A stretch of DNA of 64,000 bases from Rikenellaceae bacterium (lineage in GTDB: Bacteria > Bacteroidota > Bacteroidia > Bacteroidales > Rikenellaceae). Positions 26,961 to 36,608 of the stretch are shown here, in pieces (positions within the stretch are counted from its first letter, which is position 1; the number at the start of each line of letters is the position of its first letter). The DNA lies in the NCBI GenBank assembly GCA_015060015.1, contig SUZG01000004.1, positions 57,503 to 121,502 on the forward strand, given 5' to 3'. Position numbers and translations under genes: made by a program. The notes beneath the pieces are model-generated. The model saw only the letters and a program-made list of their open reading frames with translations, had not been told where the DNA came from and did no database searches.

Positions 26961-29900
26961 TTATTTGCCCTTAAAATAGTTTACCGCATTGAGGAACAGA
27001 CTCTGCGTCTTGTTGCCGTGAATGTTCTTGAAGAGGTTCTCCTCGTAACGTTCCGTGTGGCCCATCTTACCCAGAATCTGACCGTCACGGCTGATGATAC
27101 CCTCGATGCCGAAGCTTGAACCATTGGGGTTGTAAGGTGCTGTAAGCGTTGCGTTGCCCTCCGCATCAACATACTGGAACGCCACCTGACCATTGGCAAA
27201 GAGCTCCTCTGCCATCTCGTCACTAACGACAAACTTACCCTCGCCGTGACTCACCGCAATGGCGTGCTCCTCGCCCAGCTCAAACGACGAGAGCCAGGGT
27301 GATGCTGTTGTCGCTACGCGTGTGGTTACAATCTGCGAGATGTGGCGGTTGATGTCGTTACGGAACAGCGTCGGCGACTCCTTCACTACCTGACCCAAGC
27401 GACCGTAAGGCAGCAAGCCCGACTTAACCAATGCTTGGAAGCCGTTGCAGATACCGAGGATGAGTCCACCACGGTCGAGCAAGGCGTGAATTGCGTCGGT
27501 GATGACCTTGTTGTTCAGTACATTGGCAATGAACTTACCGCTACCATCGGGCTCGTCACCTGCCGAGAAACCACCGCTGAGCATAAAGATATGGCACTCG
27601 TCAATCATTCGCTTCATCTTCTCGATTGAAGCGAAGATATCCTCGGCCGTGAGGTCGCAGAATACGCTTGTCGTAACCTTCGCACCTGCTCTCTCGAATG
27701 CCTTTGCGGTGTCGTAGTCGCAGTTCGTGCCGGGGAATACGGGTATATAGACCTTCACCTCCTCAACGGGCTCACCTTTATATTTAATCACCCTCTTCTC
27801 CGGCTCACTCTTGCGTGTCGTGCCACCCTGCAAGCCGCGGTCGGGATATACCTGACAGTACTTCTGCGAGTTCGTCTTCTGCATCTCGTCAATCGGGAAT
27901 CTCTCGCCGCAGAACTCAACCTCCGCTTCGGCGATAGTCTCTCCGATAAGAATTGCATCGGCGAAGTCCAAATCCTCGGCCGCCTCCACGACGATAGAAC
28001 CATAGGCGTAGTCGAACAGCTCCTCCTCCGCGAGATTTATCACAGCACCCACTCTGTTACCGAATGACATCTTCGCAATGGCCTCCTGTACGCCACCAAA
28101 GCCTACGGCGTAGCCTGCGACAATCTTGCCCTGCTCGATAGCCGACGACACGAACGAGAAGTTCTCCTTCAACTGCTCGGTGTCGGGCATATAGTTGTTC
28201 AGCGGGTTATGCTTTACGAGATACAATTTGTGTCCTGCCTGCTTAAACTCGGGGCTGATAACCGTGCGGGCATCGACAGTTGTGATACCAAAGGCCATAA
28301 GCATAGGCGGTACGTTGATATCCTGGAATGTACCACTCATCGAGTCCTTGCCGCCAATCGAAGGCAGACCCAGCTCAACCTGCATCTTCAACGCACCGAG
28401 CAGAGCCGCCAGAGGCTTACCCCACGATGTCTCGCTGTTCATACGTTCGAAATACTCCTGATAGGAGTAACGCATCTTGTCGTAACGAGCACCGGCAGCA
28501 ACAACCTTCGCTGCGGCCTCAACAACGGCATAGGCTGCACCGTGATAGGGGCTCCACGAAGCGAGGAACGGGTTGTAGCCGAAGGCCATAATGCTGGCAG
28601 TATTTGTTACAGCGTTGCCTACGGGCAGCTTCTGAACCGATACCTGTGTCTCGGTGTTTTGAGTCTTGCCACCAAAGGGCATCAGGACGGTTGAACGACC
28701 GATTGTAGAGTCAAACATCTCAATCATACCACGCTGTGATACCACATTGTCGTCCTCCAAGTTGTTCTTCACCTTCTCGGCTATGGTTGCACCCTTCACC
28801 TCGCGGCGGAATGGGTCTTTATCCTCAACCTCGGCGATGCGAATCTTGGTGTAGTGCTTTGCACCAGCCGAGTCGATGAACTCGCGTGAGAGATTTACAA
28901 TCAACTCGCCACCGTAGAACATCTTCAAACGGGCAGTGTCGGTAACATTCGCAACGTGAGTAACCTCGATGTTCTCCTCGTGGCAGAAGCCTATCATAGC
29001 CTCCATATCCTTCTGCTCGATGACGATAGCCATACGTTCCTGCGACTCGCTTATGGCAAGCTCCGTAGAGTTCAGTCCGCTATACTTCGTTGGTACGCGG
29101 TCGAGATAGATATCCAGACCGTTAGCCAACTCGCCGATAGCTACGCTGACGCCACCGGCACCAAAGTCGTTCGACTTCTTTATGAGGCGTGTAACCTCTG
29201 GACGGCGGAACAGACGTTCCAGCTTGCGTTCCTCGGGAGCATTACCCTTCTGTACCTCCGAAGAGCACTCCTCGATAGATTTTACATTATGCTCCTTCGA
29301 TGAGCCCGTAGCACCACCAATACCGTCACGACCTGTGCGACCACCCAAAAGCAGTATGACATCGCCCGCAGCAGGTGACTCGCGGCGTACATTCTCCGCC
29401 TTGACTGCTCCGACAACAGCACCAACCTCCAAACGCTTGGCTACATAGTCGGGATGATAAATCTCGCGAACATGTGTGGTGGCAAGGCCAATCTGATTGC
29501 CGTAGCTCGAATAACCCGATGCCGCCTTTGTTGTAATGATACGCTGCGGTAACTTACCCTTCAAGGTCTCGGCTACGGGCTTGTAGATGTCGCCGGCACC
29601 CGTCACACGCATAGCCTGATAGACATAACTGCGGCCTGACAATGGGTCGCGGATAGCACCGCCAAGACAGGTCGATGCACCACCGAAAGGCTCAATCTCT
29701 GTCGGGTGATTATGGGTCTCGTTCTTGAACTGCAACAGCCACTTCTCTTGCTGGCCATCTACATCCACATTCACATATATTGAGCAGGCGTTGTTCTCCT
29801 CACTCTGTTCGAGATTGTCCAGCACGCCTCTCTTTTTCAGGTAGCGGGCTCCGATTGTCGCAAGCTCCATCAGACAAAGACTCTTGTTCTCGCGTCCCAA

Positions 29901-30668
29901 CTCTGCACGGATATCCTTCAATGTGTCAAGTGTAGATTCCAGCTCTGCCGAGAGGAATGAGTCATCGATGGTTATCTCCTCAATCTCGGTAGTGAAGGTT
30001 GTGTGACGGCAGTGGTCACTCCAATAGGTGTCGAGTATGCGAAGCTCCGTCTCCGACGGGTCGCGACCCTCCTTCTGGTAATACTTTACCACCTCACGCA
30101 GGTCGTCGGCATTCATCGCAAGGCCATACTGCTTGCAGAAGCCCTCCAACTCCTCGTCTTTGAGAGCTGTGAGGCCATTCAGAATGGCTACGGGCTTAAC
30201 CTCGGCAGCCTCCATATCACTCAGGATGTTCAGATCCTTGCGGCGAGACTCCACGGCGTTGATGTAGTAGTGCTCGATGCGGGCCATCTCCTCGTCGGTG
30301 ATGTTGTCGTCAAAAATCAACAGCTTCGATGACTTGATACGCACATCGGCCGTAGGCTCAATCAGGCGTACGCAATCTACTGCCGAACTTGCTCGCTGGT
30401 CGAACTGTCCGGGAAGGAACTCAACGGCAAGGTACTTCCTGCCCGTAAGGTCGCACTCGTCGCTGACCTTGTCGGTTACAACCTCACCAAATACGGCGTA
30501 GCGGCTCTTCTCCAACAACTCCTCCGAGAAGCCGAACAAATCGTAGACGTTCAGCAGGCGAAGGTTCGTGAGCTTCAAGCCGAGGTTGTTGTTCAACTCC
30601 TTGCGTAGTGTATCGGCCTCGACCTGAAAGCGAGGATATTTCTCTACATATACACGGTAATTCTTCAT
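26961..30668 (-). CDS. purL: Phosphoribosylformylglycinamidine synthase (large single-chain form)
   Basis: FGAM synthase converts FGAR to FGAM with glutamine and ATP. At 1235 residues it is the large PurL type, in which the PurS-like N-terminus, the two-part synthetase core and the glutaminase are one chain, although slightly shorter than E. coli PurL (about 1295). Motifs: SDHCRHTTF (about 210), NETHNHPTEIEPFGGASTC (about 305-325), and a C-terminal amidotransferase with catalytic Cys in LGICNGFQALV and a His in AVSHGEGKF. The intact Cys here contrasts with the Cys-to-Ser change in CarA. It is the second gene of the operon, 33 nt after purE. Confidence 0.96.
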   Translation of the reverse strand: MKNYRVYVEKYPRFQVEADTLRKELNNNLGLKLTNLRLLNVYDLFGFSEELLEKSRYAVFGEVVTDKVSDECDLTGRKYLAVEFLPGQFDQRASSAVDCVRLIEPTADVRIKSSKLLIFDDNITDEEMARIEHYYINAVESRRKDLNILSDMEAAEVKPVAILNGLTALKDEELEGFCKQYGLAMNADDLREVVKYYQKEGRDPSETELRILDTYWSDHCRHTTFTTEIEEITIDDSFLSAELESTLDTLKDIRAELGRENKSLCLMELATIGARYLKKRGVLDNLEQSEENNACSIYVNVDVDGQQEKWLLQFKNETHNHPTEIEPFGGASTCLGGAIRDPLSGRSYVYQAMRVTGAGDIYKPVAETLKGKLPQRIITTKAASGYSSYGNQIGLATTHVREIYHPDYVAKRLEVGAVVGAVKAENVRRESPAAGDVILLLGGRTGRDGIGGATGSSKEHNVKSIEECSSEVQKGNAPEERKLERLFRRPEVTRLIKKSNDFGAGGVSVAIGELANGLDIYLDRVPTKYSGLNSTELAISESQERMAIVIEQKDMEAMIGFCHEENIEVTHVANVTDTARLKMFYGGELIVNLSREFIDSAGAKHYTKIRIAEVEDKDPFRREVKGATIAEKVKNNLEDDNVVSQRGMIEMFDSTIGRSTVLMPFGGKTQNTETQVSVQKLPVGNAVTNTASIMAFGYNPFLASWSPYHGAAYAVVEAAAKVVAAGARYDKMRYSYQEYFERMNSETSWGKPLAALLGALKMQVELGLPSIGGKDSMSGTFQDINVPPMLMAFGITTVDARTVISPEFKQAGHKLYLVKHNPLNNYMPDTEQLKENFSFVSSAIEQGKIVAGYAVGFGGVQEAIAKMSFGNRVGAVINLAEEELFDYAYGSIVVEAAEDLDFADAILIGETIAEAEVEFCGERFPIDEMQKTNSQKYCQVYPDRGLQGGTTRKSEPEKRVIKYKGEPVEEVKVYIPVFPGTNCDYDTAKAFERAGAKVTTSVFCDLTAEDIFASIEKMKRMIDECHIFMLSGGFSAGDEPDGSGKFIANVLNNKVITDAIHALLDRGGLILGICNGFQALVKSGLLPYGRLGQVVKESPTLFRNDINRHISQIVTTRVATTASPWLSSFELGEEHAIAVSHGEGKFVVSDEMAEELFANGQVAFQYVDAEGNATLTAPYNPNGSSFGIEGIISRDGQILGKMGHTERYEENLFKNIHGNKTQSLFLNAVNYFKGK

Positions 30669-30701
30669 ATCTTGTGTTTGCTTGTTGCGATTAAACAGAG
30701 A

Positions 30702-31169
30702 TTATAATTCAGCCTCCAAAACCTTCTCGGTCTGTGCCTTGCGATATGCTTCAAGACGAGCCTCCAGCTCCTTGTCCGTGAGGGCGAAGATTGACGCAGC
30801 GATAAGAGCCGCATTCTTTGCTCCGTTGATGGCCGTTGTCGATACGGGAATACCTCCGGGCATCTGAACGATTGAAAGCAATGAATCAAGGCCTCCCAGA
30901 GCCGATGTCTTAATGGGAACGCCGATGACGGGAACTGTTGTAAGGGCTGCTGTAACGCCTGCTACGTGGGCTGCACCTCCTGCTCCGGCGATGATAGCAC
31001 CAATGCCACGCTGCTTGGCTGTGGTGGCATATTCAAACATCAAGTGCGGTGTGCGGTGTGCACTGATGACACGCTTCTCGTACTCGATACCCAACTCCTC
31101 TAATGTCTCAACGGCGGCTGACATAACTCCCCAGTCGCTTGTCGAACCCATAATTACTGCTACTTTCAT
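30702..31169 (-). CDS. purE: N5-carboxyaminoimidazole ribonucleotide mutase
   Basis: Class I PurE rearranges N5-CAIR to CAIR. The ORF track begins 12 codons early at a TTG inside the leader terminator; the ATG at 31169 ([13 protein letters not shown]) is chosen, giving 155 residues. Motifs: [10 protein letters not shown] (about 7-16), SAHRTPHLM with the catalytic His (about 42-50), [15 protein letters not shown] and [10 protein letters not shown]. Class I enzymes need N5-CAIR made by PurK, which is not in this window. It is the first gene of the pur operon. Confidence 0.95.
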   Translation of the reverse strand: MKVAVIMGSTSDWGVMSAAVETLEELGIEYEKRVISAHRTPHLMFEYATTAKQRGIGAIIAGAGGAAHVAGVTAALTTVPVIGVPIKTSALGGLDSLLSIVQMPGGIPVSTTAINGAKNAALIAASIFALTDKELEARLEAYRKAQTEKVLEAEL

Positions 31170-31185
31170 AACTCTCTGTAAGATT

Positions 31186-31224
31186 AAAAAACACAGCCGT
31201 TGCAACAGATGCTGCAGCGGCCGT
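31186..31224 (-). terminator. Terminator-like hairpin in the purE leader
   Basis: On the minus strand a 12-position stem (ACGGCCGCTGCA / TGCAACGGCTGT; 11 pairs including one G-U) with an 8-nt loop is followed by G and six T residues. It lies about 100 nt downstream of the predicted promoter and ends 16 nt before the purE ATG, so it can cut off the whole pur operon. Two tiny ORFs are in the leader: one of 16 codons (31249-31299, MAKNLFYRQRGRGYEN) and one of 15 codons running through the hairpin to the T tract. Their relevance is uncertain. Confidence 0.65.
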
Positions 31225-31327
31225 CATTCATATTTGGATTATTTGTTATTAGTTTTCATATCCTCTCCCTCTTTGGCGATAGAATAGGTTTTTTGCCATA
31301 TTCAGGCGGAACCTTTTATCGCACGCA

Positions 31328-31335
31328 CAAAGATA
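31328..31335 (-). promoter_or_regulatory. -7 box of the purE operon
   Basis: The minus strand reads TATCTTTG, an exact TAnnTTTG. A clear TTG at -33 is missing, which may imply an activator or simply a weak promoter. The leader would be about 150 nt. Confidence 0.5.
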
Positions 31336-31452
31336 CAATAATTAATAATAGAGAATGCGAAATATCTGCTGCAAGATATTAACAACTTATTCACGAAACA
31401 GATATTTTTTAACTCTTCTCGGACTAATATAGGACTGCCGCTGCTTCGGGGC

Positions 31453-31483
31453 TTGAAAATGTCATAAAAAATACATATTTTTG
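31453..31483 (+). promoter_or_regulatory. Promoter of feoAB
   Basis: TTG (31453-31455), a 20-nt spacer and TATTTTTG (31476-31483) match the consensus, about 40 nt before the start codon. I cannot recognise a Fur box. Confidence 0.65.
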
Positions 31484-31523
31484 CCTCACAAAAATAGTTT
31501 GGACAAAAAGAGATTTACGATAT

Positions 31524-33944
31524 ATGTTATTGTCAGAGTTACAGACAGGTCAGTCGGCAGTGGTTATCAAGGTGCAGGGTCACGGAGGCTTTCGTCGTCG
31601 CATACTCGAAATGGGGTTTGTGCGAGGCCAACGCGTCGTGGCTATACTGAATGCCCCGTTGCGAGACCCCATCAAATACGGCATTATGGGCTATGAGGTG
31701 TCGCTGCGACGCAGTGAGGCTGCTATGGTCGAGGTGCTGACAATGGACGAGGTCAGCGAGATGCAGCATAAGATGGAGGATGTGGCAACGGCTGTCGATG
31801 ATGACTATATGGACAAGGTCGTTAATGAACGCTTCCGCGAGATAAATGTGGCTCTGGTGGGCAATCCCAATAGCGGTAAGACATCCCTTTTTAACGCCCT
31901 TTCGGGAGGCCACGAGCACGTCGGAAATTACAGCGGCGTAACGGTCGGTGCAAAGTCGGGCTCATTCCGATACAAAGGCTACAAAATCAATCTTACGGAC
32001 CTGCCCGGAACCTATGCCCTGTCGCCCTATACGCCCGAGGAGATGTATGTGCGACGCCATCTGATGGAGCAACTTCCCGATGTGGTTGTCAATGCTGTGG
32101 TTGCCTCTAATTTAGAGAGAAACCTCTATCTTACAACCGAACTTATCGATCTCAACCCCAAGATGGTTGTGGCGTTGAATATGTACGACGAGCTGGAGCA
32201 GAGCGGAGCAAAACTCGACTACGAGCAGCTGGGCCGAATGATAGGTGTTCCCGTAGTCCCTGTGGTGGCACGCGATGGACGAGGCTTGGAGGCTCTGATG
32301 GACGAGATAATTCTCACCTATGAAGGTAATAATCCAAAGGTTAGACATATTCACATTAACTATTCGTCATCAATCGAGGCCGAAATAGGCCTTTTGTCGA
32401 AGATGATGAAGCGTAATATAGACGAACTGCCGAACTGCTTCCCGCCGCGATATTGGGCTATAAAAATGTTGGAGGGTGATAGTGGCGTAACCGATCTGTT
32501 GCGTCAGTCGTCACACTTTACCGAATGGAAGAATCAGAGTGTGAAGGGAGCCGCCCGCATCATTGCCGCATTGGACGAGGATGTCGAGGGGGCTATCACT
32601 AACGAAAAATATGGTTTTATAGAGGGTGCATTGGCAGAAACCTATACCCCTAATGAGGAGGCTGATGCCAACAAAAGCACTTCGTTTATAGACCGTATTG
32701 TAACACACAAGTATATCGGTTTTCCGCTATTCTTGGCCGTTATGTTCCTGATGTTCTGGAGTACATTTACTCTGGGAGCATATCCGCAGGAGTGGATAGA
32801 GGCAGGTTTCACTTGGTTGGGTGATTTTGTCGGCGGTCTGATGGCTGACGGCCCGCTGCGTGATTTGATTGTAGATGGCATAATAGGTGGCGTGGGTTCT
32901 GTTGCGGTGTTCCTGCCTAATATCCTGATACTCTACCTGTTTATCTCATTGATGGAGGACTCTGGTTATATGGCTCGTGCAGCCTTTATTATGGACAAGC
33001 TGATGCACCTTGCAGGCTTGCATGGCAAGTCGTTTATTCCGCTTGTTATGGGCTTTGGTTGCAATGTGCCGGCGATTATGGCAACACGCACCATCGAGAG
33101 CCGAAGCAGCCGCCTGATAACTATCCTTATCAACCCCTTTATGTCGTGCAGTGCCCGACTTCCGGTTTTTGTCCTGCTGGCGGGAACATTCTTCCCGGAG
33201 TGTGCCGGAACGATGCTGTTTGCTATATATCTGCTGGGTTGTGTGATGGGTTTGATTACGGCTCGCCTGCTGCGAAAGTTTATGTTCGGACCCGATGAAA
33301 CGCCATTTGTTATGGAGCTTCCGCCATATCGTATTCCTACTTTGAATGCTACATTGAGGCATATGTGGGATCGAAGTGCACAGTATCTCCGCAAGATTGG
33401 TGGCTTGGTTTTGGTATCGGCTGTTATCATTTGGTTTTTAAGTTATTATCCGCATCAATATAAAGCAGAGGTTCAGGTTGAGAACTCTGTCGAAATGGTA
33501 GCTTCGGCAGATGCTGACAATGCTGTAAATGTGGCTGCATTGCAGTCAGAAAACTCCTACCTGGGGCGTATAGGAAAGTTCATCGAACCGGTGATGTCGC
33601 CTTTGGGACTTGATTGGCGTGCGAGTGTTGCCCTGCTGTCGGGAGCCTCGGCAAAGGAGATTATCGTATCGACTCTCGGAGTGCTCTATTCGGTGGATGA
33701 TGCCGAGGAGAATACCTCATCGTTGTCGGCTCACCTTATAGCTTCGAAGAACTACTCGCAGGCATCGGCTCTGGCGATGATAATATTTATCCTGCTCTAC
33801 TTCCCCTGCATTGCCACCGTGCTGGCTATTGCTCACGAGGCAGGTGGCTGGAAATGGGCCGTGTTCTCGATACTCTATAACACGACTCTCGCCTGGGTAT
33901 TTGCCTTTGTGGTGTATCATATAGGAGTGTTGCTCGGCTTGTAG
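31524..33944 (+). CDS. feoB: Fused FeoA-FeoB ferrous iron transporter
   Basis: An 806-residue inner-membrane GTPase-permease for Fe(II). Residues 1 to about 75 form a FeoA SH3-like domain (ILEMGFVRGQRV), fused in frame to FeoB as is common in Bacteroidetes. The G domain has GNPNSGKTSLFN (G1, about 113-124), DLPGTYALSPYTPEE (G3) and NMYDE (G4). After a GDI-like helical segment come several transmembrane helices, with Gate motifs such as MGFGCNVPAIMATRTIES and SCSARLPVFVLLAGTFF. It has its own promoter and a terminator directly downstream, with no FeoC gene visible. Confidence 0.95.
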   Translation: MLLSELQTGQSAVVIKVQGHGGFRRRILEMGFVRGQRVVAILNAPLRDPIKYGIMGYEVSLRRSEAAMVEVLTMDEVSEMQHKMEDVATAVDDDYMDKVVNERFREINVALVGNPNSGKTSLFNALSGGHEHVGNYSGVTVGAKSGSFRYKGYKINLTDLPGTYALSPYTPEEMYVRRHLMEQLPDVVVNAVVASNLERNLYLTTELIDLNPKMVVALNMYDELEQSGAKLDYEQLGRMIGVPVVPVVARDGRGLEALMDEIILTYEGNNPKVRHIHINYSSSIEAEIGLLSKMMKRNIDELPNCFPPRYWAIKMLEGDSGVTDLLRQSSHFTEWKNQSVKGAARIIAALDEDVEGAITNEKYGFIEGALAETYTPNEEADANKSTSFIDRIVTHKYIGFPLFLAVMFLMFWSTFTLGAYPQEWIEAGFTWLGDFVGGLMADGPLRDLIVDGIIGGVGSVAVFLPNILILYLFISLMEDSGYMARAAFIMDKLMHLAGLHGKSFIPLVMGFGCNVPAIMATRTIESRSSRLITILINPFMSCSARLPVFVLLAGTFFPECAGTMLFAIYLLGCVMGLITARLLRKFMFGPDETPFVMELPPYRIPTLNATLRHMWDRSAQYLRKIGGLVLVSAVIIWFLSYYPHQYKAEVQVENSVEMVASADADNAVNVAALQSENSYLGRIGKFIEPVMSPLGLDWRASVALLSGASAKEIIVSTLGVLYSVDDAEENTSSLSAHLIASKNYSQASALAMIIFILLYFPCIATVLAIAHEAGGWKWAVFSILYNTTLAWVFAFVVYHIGVLLGL

Positions 33945-33967
33945 TAAATTATGCAATATTCCGTAAA

Positions 33968-34005
33968 AACTCATATCATAAGAGGCTATGGTATGAGTTT
34001 TTTTT
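33968..34005 (+). terminator. Intrinsic terminator after feoAB
   Basis: A 13-bp stem AACTCATATCATA / TATGGTATGAGTT (one G-U), AGAGGC loop, then a run of T residues. Confidence 0.85.
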
Positions 34006-34014
34006 ACGCAAAGA

Positions 34015-34045
34015 TTGCTCGTTATTGAAATAAGTTGTATATTTG
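34015..34045 (+). promoter_or_regulatory. Promoter of metY-metX-hom
   Basis: TTG (34015-34017), 20-nt spacer and TATATTTG (34038-34045) match the consensus. It predicts an unusually long leader of about 225 nt. Confidence 0.7.
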
Positions 34046-34051
34046 CCGAGA

Positions 34052-34278
34052 GAAAGGTGTTACTGATGGTTGCAATTCGAGAAATATCTTATCTAAGCTC
34101 TTATACCCGTTCAATGATGGGTATTATGCGAATGTGCCGTTAGGCACGTCTTTATTTATGGGTGGTTACGTACCACCTTGTGCTGTAAAGTACAAAATTC
34201 CATTACCTATTATTATTTCAAGTTAAACATAGTTGCCTAACGCATCAGCGTCGGGTGAAGATTTATATATAAATAGTT
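34052..34278 (+). ncRNA. Structured 5' leader of the metY operon (candidate regulatory RNA)
   Basis: The leader contains three consecutive hairpins: ATACCC/GGGTAT (34103-34124), GTGCC-GTTA-GGCAC (34134-34147) and GGTGGT-TACGT-ACCACC (34161-34177). The segment CGTTAGGCA (34138-34146), which forms the loop and 3' arm of the second hairpin, is exactly complementary to TGCCTAACG (34234-34242) nearer the start codon. The two could form either a pseudoknot or an alternative helix. I do not see the conserved core of a SAM-I riboswitch. Position before methionine genes suggests control by methionine, SAM or a related metabolite (inference). Confidence 0.5.
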
Positions 34279-35562
34279 ATGTCAGACAATAAATTGCGTT
34301 TCGAAACCCTCCAGATACACGGAGGCTATCATGTCGATGATACAGGCTCGCGAGGCGTGGCAATCTACCCTACTGCGGCCTACCACTTCAAGAGTTGCGA
34401 CTATGCGGCTCGCCTGTTTGAGCTCTCCGAGGGCGGAAATATCTACACACGCCTGCACAACCCCACAACAGCTGCCTATGAGGAACGTGTGGCGGCACTG
34501 TATGGCGGTGTCGGGGCTTTGGCTCTGGCTTCGGGTATGTCGGCTATCCTTATCACCATTACGGCGTTGGCCGAGGCAGGAGATAATATCGTTGCATCGC
34601 CCTTCCTCTACGGTGGAACCTATAATCAGTTTCGTATCTCGCTGCGTAAATTAGGCATCGAGTGCCGTATTGCCAAGAGTGAGAATTGGGAAGATTTTGA
34701 GCCTCTGATTGATGACCGCACCAAGTTGATTTATGTCGAGAGTATGGGTAACCCCACCTGCGATGTCCCCGATTTGGAGGCTTTGGGCGAGTTGGCACGA
34801 CGTAAGGATGTGCCCTTTGTTGTGGATAATACTTTCGGTGCTGCGGGCTTTTTGTGTAACCCGTTTGAGTGGGGAGCAAATATAGTCGTTGATTCGGCTA
34901 CCAAGTGGATTAACGGACACGGAACGGCTATGGGCGGCATAATCGTTGATGGAGGTAACTACAATTGGGCGAATGGAAAATTTCCGCAGATTGACGGCCC
35001 GTCGGAGGGATATCACGGCCTTAATCTCTACGAAACATTCGGTGCTTCGGCCTTTATCGTAAAGTGCCGCGTGGATGGCCTTCGTGACTTTGGCTGCTGC
35101 CCATCATCGTTTGACTCCTATCTGATGATGCTTGGATTGGAGACCCTGTCGTTACGAGTGAAGCATCAGGTGGAGTCGGCCTGGCGTCTGGCTGAATATT
35201 GCCGCCGCCACCAGATGGTGCAACGCGTCAGCTTTGTCGGCTTTGAGGAGCATAACGGCTATAAAAATGCCCAGAAGTATTATCGTTATGGCTCGTCAAG
35301 CGTCTTTACCATCGAACTGAAAGGCTCGCTGGACAGCACCGTGCGATTTGTCGAGGCGTTGAAGCTGTTTGGCAATATGACGATGATTGGCGATTCTATA
35401 TCTGTCGTGACGCACCCCGCCTCAACTACACACAAACAGTTGAGTGATGCCGACTTGAAGGCGGCCGGAGTGACCCCTACGCTGCTGCGTATATCGCTGG
35501 GCTTGGAGAATGTGGAAGATTTGATTGAGGACTTTGAGCAGGCTTTTGCCGCAGCGAAATAG
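34279..35562 (+). CDS. metY: O-acetylhomoserine aminocarboxypropyltransferase (sulfhydrylase)
   Basis: A 427-residue PLP enzyme of the Cys/Met metabolism family that makes homocysteine from O-acetylhomoserine and sulfide. Motifs: YPTAAYHFKSCDYAARLF near the N-terminus, YTRLHNPTTAAYEERVAAL (about 56-74), the PLP phosphate loop SGMSAILITI, and the PLP-binding Lys in DSATKWINGHGTAMGG (about 210). The length of about 430 and the insert around residue 235 favour MetY over MetB/MetC. It is directly followed by metX, which supplies its substrate. Confidence 0.92.
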   Translation: MSDNKLRFETLQIHGGYHVDDTGSRGVAIYPTAAYHFKSCDYAARLFELSEGGNIYTRLHNPTTAAYEERVAALYGGVGALALASGMSAILITITALAEAGDNIVASPFLYGGTYNQFRISLRKLGIECRIAKSENWEDFEPLIDDRTKLIYVESMGNPTCDVPDLEALGELARRKDVPFVVDNTFGAAGFLCNPFEWGANIVVDSATKWINGHGTAMGGIIVDGGNYNWANGKFPQIDGPSEGYHGLNLYETFGASAFIVKCRVDGLRDFGCCPSSFDSYLMMLGLETLSLRVKHQVESAWRLAEYCRRHQMVQRVSFVGFEEHNGYKNAQKYYRYGSSSVFTIELKGSLDSTVRFVEALKLFGNMTMIGDSISVVTHPASTTHKQLSDADLKAAGVTPTLLRISLGLENVEDLIEDFEQAFAAAK

Positions 35563-35565
35563 AGG

Positions 35566-36582
35566 ATGGCAAAGATTTTTCAATACGACAAACCGTTTGA
35601 ATTGGAGTCGGGAGAGGTGTTGCCCTCGCTGACCATTGCTTACGATACATTCGGCACTCTTAATGAGGATAGAAGCAATGCGATTTGGGTGTGCCACGCC
35701 CTGACGGCAAACTCCGATGTCGCAGATTGGTGGCCGCATACGGTTGAGAAGGGCTGCTTTCTGGACCCCGACAGATATTTTACCATTTGTGCCAATTTCC
35801 TTGGTTCTCACTACGGTACAACGGGCCCGTTGAGCATCAATCCTGCAACCGCAGAGGCGTGGTATGGAGATTTTCCGAAGGTGACGGTGCGTGATATGGT
35901 CAAGGCTCATCAACTGCTTGCCGCATATCTGGGTATCAATCGCGTGAAGTTGTTGATAGGCAGCTCTATCGGTGGCTTTCAGTGCCTCGAATGGGCGGTT
36001 ATGCAACCAGACTTTGCCGAGAGGGCGGCTTTCATAGCAACCACGCCCCGTACAAAACCTTGGGCAGCGGCCTTTAACGAGTCACAGCGTATGGCAATCG
36101 AGAACGACCCCACATTTGGGCAGCGTAATGCCGAGGCGGGTTTGAATGGTATGGCTACGGCACGAAGCATTGCTCTGATGAGTTATCGCGGGGGTATGGC
36201 CTACGACAAGACGCAGGAGGACGAGGTGCCCGACGAGGCAGGTTTTGTGCGTCGTGTGCAGTCATATCAACGTTATCAGGGCGAGAAACTGCGTCGCAGG
36301 TTTAATGCCTACTCCTACTATCGTCTGTCGCAGGCGGTGGATTCTCACAATCTGGCACGAGGCAGAGGCCGCCTGGAGGATGTCTTGAAGCAGATTAAGG
36401 CGAAATCGCTTGTTATTGCCATTACGTCGGATATTCTCTTTCCGCCTTCGGACCATAAGGAGCTTGTAGAATATATTCCAGATGTGAGGTATCATCTTAT
36501 TGACTCCGATTTTGGCCACGATGGCTTTCTGGTGGAGCATAAGCAACTGAATGAGATAATTTTGAATTTTTTGAATGAATAA
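35566..36582 (+). CDS. metX: Homoserine O-acetyltransferase
   Basis: An alpha/beta-hydrolase-fold acyltransferase of 338 residues that acetylates homoserine. The nucleophile elbow is LIGSSIGGFQCLEW (about 128-141, GxSxGG type). The catalytic Asp is in the ITSDILFPP region (about 285-293) and the His in DFGHDGFLVEH near the C-terminus. N-terminal LTIAYDTFGTLN and WVCHALTANSDV are family marks. It starts 3 nt after metY and supplies O-acetylhomoserine to it. Succinyl versus acetyl specificity is inferred from the neighbour. Confidence 0.92.
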   Translation: MAKIFQYDKPFELESGEVLPSLTIAYDTFGTLNEDRSNAIWVCHALTANSDVADWWPHTVEKGCFLDPDRYFTICANFLGSHYGTTGPLSINPATAEAWYGDFPKVTVRDMVKAHQLLAAYLGINRVKLLIGSSIGGFQCLEWAVMQPDFAERAAFIATTPRTKPWAAAFNESQRMAIENDPTFGQRNAEAGLNGMATARSIALMSYRGGMAYDKTQEDEVPDEAGFVRRVQSYQRYQGEKLRRRFNAYSYYRLSQAVDSHNLARGRGRLEDVLKQIKAKSLVIAITSDILFPPSDHKELVEYIPDVRYHLIDSDFGHDGFLVEHKQLNEIILNFLNE

Positions 36583-36608
36583 AACGAAACGAAATAAATA
36601 GTAACGAT

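Noticed and set aside
34052-34278. SAM-I riboswitch in the metY leader
   Set aside because: The conserved SAM-I core (GGTGGAGGGACTGGCCC and GCAACC type segments) is not present; only the genomic position fits, so it is listed as an unclassified structured leader.
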